A stretch of 64,000 nucleotides of DNA from an uncultured Blautia sp. (GCA_905209435.1 CAJLTE010000005.1:7200-71199); one strand, 5' to 3'; shown: positions 17,429 through 26,998, counted from the first letter of the stretch. A program made the numbers and translations. Notes: generated by a model not told the origin, from the sequence alone.

Positions 17429-18328
17429 ATGATTTGTGGAATGACATATTATCAGATATGCTGGTATTTTTTGATATATTCCTTTGGAGGCTGGGTTGTT
17501 GAAGTGATCTTTCATGCAGTAGCCCTGGGAAAGGTTGTGAACAGAGGATTCTTAAATGGACCGGTATGTCCGGTATATGGATTTGGAGTACTATCTGTTT
17601 TTGCGATGATAAATATGCTGCAAAGCAATGGTCATCAGATGAATGATGGAATGATATTTTTATTTGGAGTTATTCTGGCTACTGTAGTGGAGTTAATAGC
17701 TGGATGGTTGTTAGATGTGTGCTTTCATGCGAGATGGTGGGATTATTCAGATAAACCTTTAAATTTTCATGGATATATCTGCCTGGAATTTTCGCTGATA
17801 TGGGGTCTGGCAATTGTTCTTGTAGTGAAAATTTTTCAGAAATATGTGGAAAATCATACATCACCACATGCTGATTCGACTTTTGGCTGGATTATACTGG
17901 CCATATTATATTGTATGTATCTGGCAGATTTTATCGTGACAGTAGCTGTTATACGAGGATTAAACAAGAAACTTACCAGATTAAATAAAATTCGTTCAGA
18001 TATGCGGATTGTAAGCGATAAAATCAGTGATACTGTTGCAAATACATCAATAGATACAGCACAGGTTATAGAAGAAGGAAAGGTGCAGACAGCGCTTGCA
18101 AAAGCTGAAATTCGTGAAGCTGTTGAAACAAAAAAAGATCAATCCATTGAGAAACTTCTTGAAAAGAGAACTGAACTGCAAAGGGAATTTGATGAACTTT
18201 CCAATTCTATAACCAACCATACAATTGTTGGACAGGGAAGAATTATTAAGGCATTTCCAGCGATGAAGCATCGGTATTACCATGAACTGATTCAGGAATT
18301 GAGAAAAAATTATAAAGAACGTTTGTGA
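17429..18328 (+). CDS. DUF1113-type putative ABC transporter permease-like membrane protein
   Basis: 299 residues. The N-terminal two thirds hold about five membrane helices and the family motifs YSFGGWVVEV, NRGFLNGPVCPVYGFG and LDVCFHARWWDYS, which identify PF06541 (often annotated 'putative ABC transporter permease'). The last roughly 110 residues are a charged helical, coiled-coil-like tail with several long Glu/Lys stretches. No ATPase subunit is adjacent and function is unknown. The ribosome binding site (AAGAGGAGAAAA) is strong. Likely the last gene of the unit starting at 16191. Confidence 0.82.
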   Translation: MICGMTYYQICWYFLIYSFGGWVVEVIFHAVALGKVVNRGFLNGPVCPVYGFGVLSVFAMINMLQSNGHQMNDGMIFLFGVILATVVELIAGWLLDVCFHARWWDYSDKPLNFHGYICLEFSLIWGLAIVLVVKIFQKYVENHTSPHADSTFGWIILAILYCMYLADFIVTVAVIRGLNKKLTRLNKIRSDMRIVSDKISDTVANTSIDTAQVIEEGKVQTALAKAEIREAVETKKDQSIEKLLEKRTELQREFDELSNSITNHTIVGQGRIIKAFPAMKHRYYHELIQELRKNYKERL

Positions 18329-18367
18329 AATTTATTGGAAACTAAAGAGAAAGGAGAATAACCTGTA

Positions 18368-18873
18368 ATGCAGAAACTGATAGAGAAAGCGCCAGGGGAT
18401 ATTACGGTCGGTCTTCCCAGAGCATTTTTACATTATCGTTACGATAATCTTTGGAAGTCATTTTTTAAGGAACTTGGAATTAAAACCATCAGCAGTCCGC
18501 CCACTAATCGGAAAATACTGGAAAATGGATCCGCACTGGCAGTGGATGAAAGCTGCCTGTCAGCAAAACTTTATTTCGGACACGTAAATGTGCTGCTTGA
18601 TAAGTGTGATTATATCCTGATTCCCAGAGTGGTTGGATTTGGTGTGGATCGTGCAATGTGTACCCGTTTTCAGTCCCTGTATGATCTGGTAGTCAATATA
18701 TTCCCTCAGTATAAGAATAAATTTCTGGTCTGGAATTTGGATCCGTAGCATGGAAATGATGAACTACAAGAGAAATCACCTGCGGTAAATGTCTGAATAA
18801 TTGTGAAATTGTCTGTGTATATAAGGAAAACGAAATGATCGATGCATGGGGAAACCGGTGTGAGAGAGGTTAG
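18368..18873 (+). pseudogene. Remnant of an acyl-CoA dehydratase activase-related (DUF2229) gene
   Basis: The first 126 codons (18368-18748) read like the start of a DUF2229 domain (ITVGLPRAFLHYRYDNLWKS, then ESCLSAKLYFGH). This domain belongs to large proteins related to the 2-hydroxyacyl-CoA dehydratase activators. The frame stops at 18746-18748. In another frame, 18781-18873 encodes CGKCLNNCEIVCVY...GNRCERG, the Cys-rich motif that comes much later in those proteins. The middle part is missing, so a deletion plus frameshift has destroyed the gene. Its ribosome binding site (AAAGGAGAA) is still intact. Confidence 0.7.
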
Positions 18874-18967
18874 CTGATTTGACAGGTTTGATAAATACGT
18901 TATTATGTCTGACTTTTTAAATGGCTATGCAAGACAAACGTTTCATGTATCAACGAGGTAAAATGAA

Positions 18968-19540
18968 ATGAAGGAAAAGACAGCTAAAATAATTCGGATT
19001 ATAACAATTCCACCGATAGAAGCATTAGCTATGCTTTTGATACTATATGGAATGAAACGGACAGAATTTGGGGAGACAGGGGATTTGCTGATGGCGATAT
19101 TATTTCTGACCATCATACCAGTTTGTTCATACCCGATTGCTTCAAGAAAAAAGAATAAGGAAGATAGTCGTAATAATCAAAGAAATATGGCGTTTGTTTT
19201 TAATTTTCTGTCATATTTAGCTGCGATGTTAATTGGCTATTGCATGGGGTGTACCAGAATGCTGCAATGGATTCTGAATGGTTATTTTCTGGCAGTTCTG
19301 GTACTTACAATTGTAAATAAAGTGTTTAAAATAAGAGCCAGTGGTCATGCATGTAGTTGTACGTTGCCATATTTAATCTTAAGTTATTATTTCGGAGGAT
19401 ATGTGACAGCTATATGTTTGATTTTATATTTGACGGAATTTTGGGCATCTGTTGAGTTAAAGAGACATACAATGAAGGAATTCCTTGGAGGGACGATAGT
19501 TGCGTGGATAATATTTGCAGGAATTTTTTGGATGTTATGA
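18968..19540 (+). CDS. Polytopic membrane protein, possibly a diverged PAP2-fold protein
   Basis: 190 residues with about six hydrophobic helices. Two short stretches look like worn PAP2 motifs: ASGHACSCTLP (compare PSGHA) near residue 125 and LKRHTMKEFLGG (compare the RxxxxxHxxxD region) near residue 165, but the final Asp is replaced. It may be a catalytically weak or inactive lipid phosphatase relative, or an unrelated membrane protein. GAGGTAAA precedes the ATG. The gene follows the dead activase gene by about 95 bp and precedes a convergent LysR gene. Confidence 0.55.
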   Translation: MKEKTAKIIRIITIPPIEALAMLLILYGMKRTEFGETGDLLMAILFLTIIPVCSYPIASRKKNKEDSRNNQRNMAFVFNFLSYLAAMLIGYCMGCTRMLQWILNGYFLAVLVLTIVNKVFKIRASGHACSCTLPYLILSYYFGGYVTAICLILYLTEFWASVELKRHTMKEFLGGTIVAWIIFAGIFWML

Positions 19541-19646
19541 TAATGATAGATGTGATGTTAGAATATTATTGAAATGAATAGGAAGCTATACTCAAAAGCA
19601 CTGGATTTGAACACTTTTTTGGAAACATATGAAAATAGAAATTTTA

Positions 19647-20495
19647 TCAATCCAAAAACCACCCAATCTTCTCATCAACCTCCGCATACTTCAGATAAAT
19701 AATATTAAACTCCCTGATCAGTGGTTCTCCTTTGAGCGTAAAAATCCCAAGTTCCGGATCGCTTTTAGCAAGAACTTCATATACGAAAGAAATTCCATAT
19801 CCGGATTTGATAAGGTCGATGATCATTTTGAAGCTGGAAATGCAGATATGGCGGTGAAAGCGTTCCAGGGATTCGTTGTGTTCTAGGAGTTTATCCTCAA
19901 GGATGGCCAGAGTCCCAGAGCCTTTTTCGCGGTGGATGAGGGTTTCGGACAGAAGGTTTTCTACGGAGACTTCTTTTCCTGCAAATGGATGGTCTTTCGG
20001 GCAGATTCCTACGAAAGGTTCTCTGCGGTATAGCTGGCTTTCAAATCTGTTTTTGTCAAAATATCCCTCGATAATGGCATAGTCCAGTGCATTCTGTTCA
20101 AGTAGTTGAAGAAGATGTTTTGTATTATCAACGATCAATGTCAGGGAAGTATCAGACTGGTCCAGAAATTTATGAATCTGGTCAGTAATTACATAGTCTC
20201 CAATGGTCTTTGTGGCGCCGATGCGAAGCTCGCGAAGGCCATTATTTTTGAGCTTTTCACGGAGAAAATTCTCACGCTGTTGTGCAGAACGTAAATGTTC
20301 TTCCAGCATCTGAGCAGCGGGTGTTTTAATCAGTTTTCTGTTTTCGTAGAGAAAAAAACGGCAGCCGTATTCCTTTTCCAGAAACTGTATATGTTGTGTG
20401 ACGGCAGGTTGTGTAATGTGTAGCAGTTCAGCTGCTTCGCGATAGTTCATAACATTGCATACAGTCATAAAAGTTTCAGTTCTATGATCCAACAT
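19647..20495 (-). CDS. LysR family transcriptional regulator
   Basis: 282 residues. The winged HTH (1-60) has the family pattern NYREAAELLHITQPAVTQHIQFLE. The rest is a type 2 periplasmic-binding-like effector domain (about 90-280). AGGAGGCG precedes the ATG. It is divergent from the siroheme/Fe-S reductase gene at 20808, the usual arrangement for a LysR regulator and its target. The domain resembles the CysL/CysB type in layout only, so regulation by a sulfur or nitrogen compound is a guess from the target. The intergenic region has a long inverted repeat. Confidence 0.88.
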   Translation of the reverse strand: MLDHRTETFMTVCNVMNYREAAELLHITQPAVTQHIQFLEKEYGCRFFLYENRKLIKTPAAQMLEEHLRSAQQRENFLREKLKNNGLRELRIGATKTIGDYVITDQIHKFLDQSDTSLTLIVDNTKHLLQLLEQNALDYAIIEGYFDKNRFESQLYRREPFVGICPKDHPFAGKEVSVENLLSETLIHREKGSGTLAILEDKLLEHNESLERFHRHICISSFKMIIDLIKSGYGISFVYEVLAKSDPELGIFTLKGEPLIREFNIIYLKYAEVDEKIGWFLD

Positions 20496-20705
20496 AGGAT
20501 TCGCCTCCTGGAGTATGAGTTATCTTTAGTATTTCGTTATTAACATATGATAAATTTAATTTATTATTTCATAAAAACTAATAAATTGATTTTATCATTT
20601 ATGAGCTCTATAATCAATAAGAAACAAGATTCCAGTTTGAGTAAAATGAAAAATACATTTGCGTCGCATGTCTCAGGATAGTGTCAAGTAGACAGTAACA
20701 GAAAA

Positions 20706-20759
20706 TATACTGCAAAAAATAGAGGAACTTATCTAAACAATAAGATTTTTTGCAGTATA
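20706..20759. promoter_or_regulatory. Perfect 15 bp inverted repeat in the 312 bp lysR-reductase gap
   Basis: TATACTGCAAAAAAT (20706-20720) and its exact complement (20745-20759) surround a 24 bp spacer, ending 48 bp before the reductase start codon. It could act as an operator or an mRNA hairpin in the 5' leader. The rest of the gap (20496-20705) is AT-rich with no recognised gene or RNA. Confidence 0.5.
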
Positions 20760-20807
20760 AGTGGCTGGAATGAGCAATACTAAAGTGCAAGAAAAAGGAG
20801 AACTCAA

Positions 20808-21719
20808 ATGAAACAGGAGAAAGAAACAATTTCCGGCACAAAGCTAAGTCCGGAAGAAATCAAACGTGTGAAAGGTCTTGGATGTTTAAAGGATAAACGT
20901 TACGATGACATTTTCAACATCCGGGTAATCACAAGAAACGGCCGCATCACTACAGACGAGCACCGTGCGATTGCCGATGCAGCAGAGAAATTCGGAAACG
21001 GCGAAATTACGATGACAACCCGCCTGAGCCTGGAAATTCAGGGGGTACCATATGCGAACATCGAAGGTACCATCGCATTTCTTGCAGAACATGGTCTGAC
21101 TACCGGTGGAACCGGAAGTCTGGTGAGACCGGTTGTATCCTGTAAAGGAACCACCTGTCAGTACGGTCTGATCGATACATTTGCACTCAGCGAAAAGATT
21201 CACGAACGTTTTTATGTAGGATATCATAACGTAACACTACCACATAAATTCAAAATCGCAGTAGGCGGATGCCCGAACAACTGCGTAAAACCAAATTTGA
21301 ATGACCTTGGAATCATCGGTCAGCGAATCCCGAAGCCAGATATTGAGAAATGCCGTGGATGCAAAGTCTGTCAGATCGCAAAGAACTGTCCGGTAAAAGT
21401 TCCGAAAGTAGTAGACGGCAAAATCTATATCAATCCAGAAGAATGCAATCACTGCGGCCGCTGCAAAGGCAGATGCCCATTTGGCGCAGTTACAGAATAC
21501 CAGAATGGTTACAAGATCTACATAGGCGGCCGCTGGGGCAAGAGAGTCGCTCACGGACTTACACTTACCAAGATCTTTACGGATGAAGAAGAGGTAATGA
21601 ACGTAGTAGAGAAAGCCATCAATCTCTTCAAAAACGAAGGAATCGCAGGCGAACGTTTTGCGGATACAGTGAATCGTCTCGGATTTGAATATGTAAATAA
21701 TAAATTGATCAATGAATAA
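20808..21719 (+). CDS. Siroheme- and 4Fe-4S-binding nitrite/sulfite reductase-like protein
   Basis: 303 residues. A ferredoxin-like reductase half-domain (about 40-100) precedes the siroheme/4Fe-4S ligand motifs CKGTTC (Cx4C) and GGCPNNC, in the order seen in sulfite and nitrite reductases. A two-cluster ferredoxin insert follows with CRGCKVCQIAKNC and CNHCGRCKGRC. The size and layout match small stand-alone enzymes of anaerobes such as AsrC-like proteins. The reaction is probably six-electron reduction of sulfite, or nitrite, in the cytoplasm, but no AsrA/AsrB partners are adjacent. AAAGGAGAA precedes the ATG. A terminator follows, so it is monocistronic. Confidence 0.85.
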   Translation: MKQEKETISGTKLSPEEIKRVKGLGCLKDKRYDDIFNIRVITRNGRITTDEHRAIADAAEKFGNGEITMTTRLSLEIQGVPYANIEGTIAFLAEHGLTTGGTGSLVRPVVSCKGTTCQYGLIDTFALSEKIHERFYVGYHNVTLPHKFKIAVGGCPNNCVKPNLNDLGIIGQRIPKPDIEKCRGCKVCQIAKNCPVKVPKVVDGKIYINPEECNHCGRCKGRCPFGAVTEYQNGYKIYIGGRWGKRVAHGLTLTKIFTDEEEVMNVVEKAINLFKNEGIAGERFADTVNRLGFEYVNNKLINE

Positions 21720-21784
21720 AGAAAATGTGTTACTGATGTTATGGATCGGGTAAACAGATCAATAACAAAAACGAATAAATAATA

Positions 21785-21835
21785 AAATGCCTGCTGACGG
21801 CGGATATTATAAATATCTCCTAAGCAGGCATTTTT
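21785..21835 (+). terminator. Intrinsic terminator after the reductase gene
   Basis: AAATGCCTGCT pairs exactly with AGCAGGCATTT (21823-21833), with an inner GATATT/AATATC stem, and TTTTT follows. Confidence 0.85.
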
Positions 21836-22173
21836 GTGTATTGCAGGAAAAAAGTCCCGTAAAATTCATTCACTGATGAGAAAAAAATTTCTATAAAAAT
21901 GTCATAATTTATAATATTATTTAAAAAGTTTGAATTTATGCTGTAAATACAAGCGAAGTCAGCATGCATAAAGGGGATATAACTTCAAATTCTGCTTCTT
22001 TTATTCCGAAAATCAAAAACCTTGTCAGAAAGGTAAGAATGATTTTGAAGGGACATTTGTCCGATATATTTCGCAACGAATAAAACCGCAGATTTACAGC
22101 AGAATAAGAAAACGATAACCGTTATTGTTCACGGAGTGAGCAGCAACACATTACAATGGAGGAAACAAAACGC
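21836..22173 (+). promoter_or_regulatory. Long structured leader of the nucleoside ABC operon
   Basis: This 338 bp gap has no gene. TTTATGCTG (21935-21943) can pair with CAGCAT/ATAAA (21960-21972), enclosed by GTTTGAA/TTCAAAT (21928-21934, 21984-21990), so a stacked hairpin is possible in the leader. I looked for purine and PreQ1 riboswitch cores and did not find them. A promoter is likely in the AT-rich part around 21900 (TATAAT-like), but no convincing -35 is seen. Confidence 0.35.
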
Positions 22174-23367
22174 ATGAAAAAATGTAAAAAAGCAGTGTCC
22201 ATCCTGCTGATCGCAGCAATGCTGGTTCTCATGTTATCCGGATGCGGCGGAAAGTCCGTAACCACAGAGAATACCGGCAGCTCCGAATACAGAGTCTGCA
22301 TGATCACAGACGCAGGAGACATCACGGACCAGTCCTTTAACCAGACAACTTATGAAGCCAGCAGAGATTACTGCAACGAACATAACATTGATTTTACCTA
22401 CAAGAAACCAGACGGTGACACAGACTATGCCAGAACAGCCATGGTCGATGTTGCGGTAGCAGAAGGCTACAATATTCTGGTAATGCCTGGCTATGTTTTT
22501 GCCCAGACAGTTGTAGACACTACTTTCAAATATCCGGACATTAAATTCATTGTTCTGGATATGAGCGCAGGTGACATCGGTGCGGCAGCAGTAGGAAATG
22601 CTTACTATGATGCCCCGGATGCCTACAATGTAGCTGATTATTATAATACAGAAAACACCTACCTTGCGATCTATCAGGAAGCAATCCCAGGATACCTTGC
22701 AGGATATACAGCAGTAAAACTTGGATACCGTCACCTCGGATTTCTCGGTGGTCAGGCAGTTCCTGGAGTTATGCGTTACGGATACGGTTATGTACAGGGA
22801 ATTGACGCAGCTGCAAAAGAAATGGGAATCACAGATGACGTGACTATTGAGTATGCATACGGCGGTCAGTTCTATGGTTCCACAGAAATTACGGCAGCTA
22901 TGGACACCTGGTATAGCAACGGAACAGAAGTTGTCTTCGCATGCGGTGGTGGTATTTTCACCTCAGCAGCAGAGGCAGCAGCGAAAGTAGGCGGAAAGAT
23001 CATCGGTGTTGACTCCGATCAGTCTCCGACTATCGACGCATACGGCGAGGGAATGACCATCACTTCAGCTATGAAGAGCCTTACAGCAACCGTAAATTCC
23101 ATGCTCAATTCCATCATCTATGACGGAACATGGGAAGAACACGTAGGAAAAGTAGAGAACCTTGGTCTTGTATCCAAAGACGATATGTCCCTGAACTATG
23201 TCGGACTTCCGGAGGATACCACTCAGTGGAACGATGATTTCGGACTGGAAGACTACAAGAAACTCGTAGCAGACATCTTTGACGGCAAAGTTGAAGTCAA
23301 CAACAGCACTGATGAGATGCCACAGGTATCTGTAAAATTAAATGTACGTCAGGGTACGATCAAATAA
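22174..23367 (+). CDS. BMP family (PnrA-like) nucleoside-binding lipoprotein
   Basis: 397 residues from ATG 22174; GGAGG at 22158-22162 sits inside a longer possible ORF, so this start is preferred. A lipoprotein signal peptide (KK...LMLSGC, lipobox cysteine about residue 26) anchors it outside the membrane. The mature protein is a two-lobe periplasmic-binding fold of the Bmp/PnrA type, with ITDAGDITDQSFNQ at the start of lobe 1 and the GVDSDQ motif in the C-terminal half. Family members capture purine nucleosides. It heads a four-gene operon with an ATPase and two permeases (23391-26998). Confidence 0.92.
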   Translation: MKKCKKAVSILLIAAMLVLMLSGCGGKSVTTENTGSSEYRVCMITDAGDITDQSFNQTTYEASRDYCNEHNIDFTYKKPDGDTDYARTAMVDVAVAEGYNILVMPGYVFAQTVVDTTFKYPDIKFIVLDMSAGDIGAAAVGNAYYDAPDAYNVADYYNTENTYLAIYQEAIPGYLAGYTAVKLGYRHLGFLGGQAVPGVMRYGYGYVQGIDAAAKEMGITDDVTIEYAYGGQFYGSTEITAAMDTWYSNGTEVVFACGGGIFTSAAEAAAKVGGKIIGVDSDQSPTIDAYGEGMTITSAMKSLTATVNSMLNSIIYDGTWEEHVGKVENLGLVSKDDMSLNYVGLPEDTTQWNDDFGLEDYKKLVADIFDGKVEVNNSTDEMPQVSVKLNVRQGTIK

Positions 23368-23390
23368 CAAAAGGGAAAGGGAACAATAGT

Positions 23391-24920
23391 ATGTCTGAAT
23401 ATGCAATTGAAATGCTGAATATTACCAAGCGTTTTCCCGGAATCGTGGCAAACGATAATATTACGCTTCAGTTGAAAAAAGGTGAGATCCATGCACTTCT
23501 CGGTGAAAATGGAGCCGGAAAATCAACGCTGATGAGTATTCTGTTTGGTCTGTACCAGCCGGATGAAGGCGAGATACGCAAAGACGGAAAGAAAGTAGAG
23601 ATCAAGAATCCAAACGATGCCAATGCCCTGCAGATCGGTATGGTACACCAGCACTTCAAACTGGTAGAATGCTTCTCCGTACTGGATAACATCATCCTCG
23701 GAGTAGAAAACACCAAACACGGCCTGCTGAAAAAAGACGACGCCAGAAAGAAAGTCATGGAGCTGTCTGAGAAATATCATCTCCAGGTAGATCCGGATGC
23801 TCTGAGCGAGAACATTACAGTCGGAATGCAGCAGAGAACCGAAATCCTGAAGATGCTCTACCGTGATAACGAAATCCTGATCTTCGACGAGCCGACTGCC
23901 GTGCTTACCGTACAGGAAATCGCAGAGCTCATGAAGATCATGAAAGGCCTTGCAGCAGAAGGAAAAAGCATTCTCTTTATCACACACAAACTGAACGAGA
24001 TCATGGAAGTAGCTGACCGCTGCACCATCCTCCGCAAAGGAAAATACATTGACACCGTCAACATCAAAGACACAACTCCAGAAAAACTTTCCGCCATGAT
24101 GGTAGGAAGAAATGTCAGCTTTAAAGTAGACAAAGCACCGATGAATCCGGGTAAAGTTGTGTTGGATGTCAAGGGAATGACAGTAGCCGGTGAGAACCAT
24201 AAGAAGGATGCAGTGAGAAATGTATCATTCCAGGTAAGAGAGGGCGAGATCGTCTGCATCGCCGGAATCGACGGAAACGGCCAGAGCGAGCTGGTATACG
24301 GACTTTCCGGTCTGTCAGATCTGAAATCCGGAACCATCCATATGAATGGCCAGGATCTCACAAAGGCATCTGTCCGTCAGAGATCCGTTCTCGGAGAGAG
24401 CCACATTCCGGAAGACAGACACAAACACGGTCTGGTACTTGATTATTCACTGGAGAACAATATGGTACTCCAGACATATTTCAAGCCACAGTTCACTAAT
24501 AAGTTCGGTTTCCTAAAGAAAAAAGAAATCAGAAGTTATGCAGAGAAACTGATCAACAAATTTGATGTCAGATCAAGCCAGGGTGCAGTGACAGTAGCAA
24601 GAACTATGTCAGGCGGTAATCAGCAGAAAGCGATTGTAGCCAGAGAAATCGATAAAGATCCATCATTCCTGATCGCTGTACAGCCAACCCGAGGGGTAGA
24701 TGTAGGTGCTATCGAACTGATCCACAAACAGATTATCGAAGAGCGTGACAAAGGAAAAGCAGTACTTCTTGTCAGCCTGGAACTGGATGAGGTTATGGAC
24801 GTTTCCGACAGAATCCTTGTTATGCATGAGGGAGAGATTGTCGGAGAATTCAAACCGGAAGAAGTAACAGTAGAAGAACTTGGCCTTTATATGACTGGCG
24901 CCAAGAGACAGGAGGTTTAA
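23391..24920 (+). CDS. Nucleoside ABC transporter ATP-binding protein (two ATPase domains)
   Basis: 509 residues with two ABC domains in tandem. Domain 1 (about 5-245) has a full Walker A (GENGAGKST), a Q-loop, a degenerate signature (TVGMQQR) and Walker B (ILIFDEPTAVL). Domain 2 (about 255-505) has the altered Walker A (GIDGNGQSE) and the signature MSGGNQQK typical of the carbohydrate/nucleoside CUT2 family, where one ATP site is degenerate. It powers the two permeases that follow, 3 bp downstream and beyond. Closest known layout is B. subtilis NupO (YufO). The end of the gene contains AGGAGG for the next start. Confidence 0.93.
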   Translation: MSEYAIEMLNITKRFPGIVANDNITLQLKKGEIHALLGENGAGKSTLMSILFGLYQPDEGEIRKDGKKVEIKNPNDANALQIGMVHQHFKLVECFSVLDNIILGVENTKHGLLKKDDARKKVMELSEKYHLQVDPDALSENITVGMQQRTEILKMLYRDNEILIFDEPTAVLTVQEIAELMKIMKGLAAEGKSILFITHKLNEIMEVADRCTILRKGKYIDTVNIKDTTPEKLSAMMVGRNVSFKVDKAPMNPGKVVLDVKGMTVAGENHKKDAVRNVSFQVREGEIVCIAGIDGNGQSELVYGLSGLSDLKSGTIHMNGQDLTKASVRQRSVLGESHIPEDRHKHGLVLDYSLENNMVLQTYFKPQFTNKFGFLKKKEIRSYAEKLINKFDVRSSQGAVTVARTMSGGNQQKAIVAREIDKDPSFLIAVQPTRGVDVGAIELIHKQIIEERDKGKAVLLVSLELDEVMDVSDRILVMHEGEIVGEFKPEEVTVEELGLYMTGAKRQEV

Positions 24921-24923
24921 GAG

Positions 24924-26054
24924 ATGAATAAAGAGAAAAAAAGTATACTGTCGAATGGAGCTGTCCAGACCTTACTTGCGTCCCTGTTCTGTATTTTACT
25001 GGGACTTGTTGTAGGTTATATAGTACTTCTTGCCATCAACCCTGCAGGAGCAGGAAGAGCCATCACTGCGATCCTGCAGAACTTCCTGTATTTCCCAAGA
25101 CCGGAAGTTGCACTGGAATACTTCGGAAGCACTCTTGCAAAAACAGCTCCGCTTCTGATGTGTACGCTGTCTGTTCTTTTTGCTTATAAAGTAGGTTTAT
25201 TTAATATTGGAGCATCCGGACAGTATTCTGTAGGCGCCGGACTTGCATTGTGTTTTGGAATTCATTACAATGCTCCGTGGTGGGTATGCCTGATCCTGGC
25301 AATGCTGGGCGGTGCAGTACTTGGTGCTGTCGCAGGTGCACTAAAGGCGTATTTGAACGTAAACGAAGTAATCGCATGTATCATGCTGAACTGGATCAGC
25401 CTGTATGCAGTAAACACAGTACTTACAGAGGTAAAAGAATCAGGAACTACTTATACACTTCCGCTTCGTACTAATAACCCAAATGCATTGATCCCTCACC
25501 TGGGACTTCAGCATTTATTTGCAGATAACCGTTATGTAACTATCGCCATCCCGCTGGCAGTTATTTTTGCTATTCTGGTATGGGTAATTCTTGATAAAAC
25601 AAAGCTGGGTTATGAGCTGAAAGCAACCGGACTCTCCATCAATGCTGCAAAGTATGCAGGCATGAGAGAGAAGAAAAACATTATTCTTACAATGGCAATT
25701 TCCGGTGCACTTGCCGGACTGGGAGCAGGATTCCTGTACTTATGCGGAATCGAGCAGTGGTCCTGTGCACAGACAGCAGTTCCGAATATGGGATTCAACG
25801 GAATCGCAGCGGCATTCCTTGGTGGTATCCATCCAATCGGTGTTATTTTTTCTTCATTCTTTATCCAGCATATCACCAGTGGTGGTGCATATGTAGATAA
25901 AATGGTTTACTGCTCACAGATTTCAGACCTGATCGCAGCGATCATCATCTATTTCTGTGGATTTGTGTTATTTTTCAAACATGTAATGAGAAGCAGGATT
26001 CAGAAATCACAAGATAAGAAAAAGAACACAGCAGAGAAGAAAGGAGGAGAATAA
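24924..26054 (+). CDS. Nucleoside ABC transporter permease 1
   Basis: 376 residues with about eight to ten membrane helices of the branched-chain/simple-sugar permease family (BPD_transp_2). The coupling-helix region (YELKATGLSINAAKYAGM) and the glycine-rich GALAGLGAGFLYL motif are typical. It corresponds to NupP (YufP). It starts 3 bp after the ATPase gene and ends 2 bp before permease 2, so the genes are translated together. The tail is Lys-rich. Confidence 0.92.
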   Translation: MNKEKKSILSNGAVQTLLASLFCILLGLVVGYIVLLAINPAGAGRAITAILQNFLYFPRPEVALEYFGSTLAKTAPLLMCTLSVLFAYKVGLFNIGASGQYSVGAGLALCFGIHYNAPWWVCLILAMLGGAVLGAVAGALKAYLNVNEVIACIMLNWISLYAVNTVLTEVKESGTTYTLPLRTNNPNALIPHLGLQHLFADNRYVTIAIPLAVIFAILVWVILDKTKLGYELKATGLSINAAKYAGMREKKNIILTMAISGALAGLGAGFLYLCGIEQWSCAQTAVPNMGFNGIAAAFLGGIHPIGVIFSSFFIQHITSGGAYVDKMVYCSQISDLIAAIIIYFCGFVLFFKHVMRSRIQKSQDKKKNTAEKKGGE

Positions 26055-26056
26055 GC

Positions 26057-26998
26057 ATGGCATTATTATTACAGTATACTCTGATCTACGCATCAGTATT
26101 ATTACTGGTTGCACTTGGCGGCTGTTTCTCCGAACGAAGCGGAATCATTAACCTGGGTCTTGAAGGAATTATGGTTGCAGGAGCACTTGGCGGAGCGCTG
26201 GTCATGAAATATATGCCGAATCTCTCACCAGCAGCTATGGTGATTGGTGTTGTACTTGGCAGCGTAGTTTTTGGAATGATCTTTTCACTTCTTCTCGCAG
26301 TAGCAGCTATTAACTTTAATGCGGATCAGACACTGGTAGGAACTGCGATGAATATGCTGGCAACTGCAGCTGCAACTGTATTTGTAAAAGCCATCAACAT
26401 GGCAGAGAACCCAAACAACGTAGCATCTACTATTCAGTACATCAATCAGAAAAAAGCATTCTCCATTGTAAAGATTGCAGGCTTTGAAGTAAACTGGTTT
26501 ATGATTATCACAATTGTACTTCTGATTCTGGCAAATGTTGTTTTATATCGTACACGTCTTGGGTTACGGCTGATGGCATGTGGTGAACATCCGCAGGCAG
26601 CAGATTCTGTCGGAATCAATGTTTACAAAATGCGTTATATTGGTGTTTTGATTTCCGGATTTCTGGGAGGACTTGGCGGCATCGTATATATTACAGCCGG
26701 TGTTTCCGAGTGGAAATTTGAGAATGGTGTTGCAGGTTTTGGATTCCTGGCACTGGCAGTTATGATCTTTGGACAGTGGAAACCTAACCTGATCGCACTG
26801 GCAGCCCTGCTGTTCGGACTCTTCCGTGCGTTATCAAATGTATATTCAGGATTTGATTTCCTTGCATCCCTGAACATTCCGGGAACATTCTATAAGATGC
26901 TTCCGTACATTATTTCTCTGCTTGTGCTTGCTGTTTCTTCCGGAAAATCAAAAGCACCGAAAGCTGAGGGAATTCCTTATGATAAAGGACAGCGATAA
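26057..26998 (+). CDS. Nucleoside ABC transporter permease 2
   Basis: 313 residues, the second permease of the heterodimer, matching NupQ (YufQ). Family motifs are GIINLGLEGIMVAGA near residue 30, RLGLRLMACGEHPQAADSVG in the coupling region and the GFLGGLGGIVYI helix. About eight membrane segments. AAAGGAGGAGAA lies just before the ATG inside the end of permease 1. Last gene of the importer operon; a bidirectional terminator follows before the convergent ROK gene. Confidence 0.92.
   Translation: MALLLQYTLIYASVLLLVALGGCFSERSGIINLGLEGIMVAGALGGALVMKYMPNLSPAAMVIGVVLGSVVFGMIFSLLLAVAAINFNADQTLVGTAMNMLATAAATVFVKAINMAENPNNVASTIQYINQKKAFSIVKIAGFEVNWFMIITIVLLILANVVLYRTRLGLRLMACGEHPQAADSVGINVYKMRYIGVLISGFLGGLGGIVYITAGVSEWKFENGVAGFGFLALAVMIFGQWKPNLIALAALLFGLFRALSNVYSGFDFLASLNIPGTFYKMLPYIISLLVLAVSSGKSKAPKAEGIPYDKGQR

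Noticed and set aside
21836..22173. Purine riboswitch ahead of the nucleoside importer
   Set aside because: The conserved junction and loop sequences of the purine class were not found.
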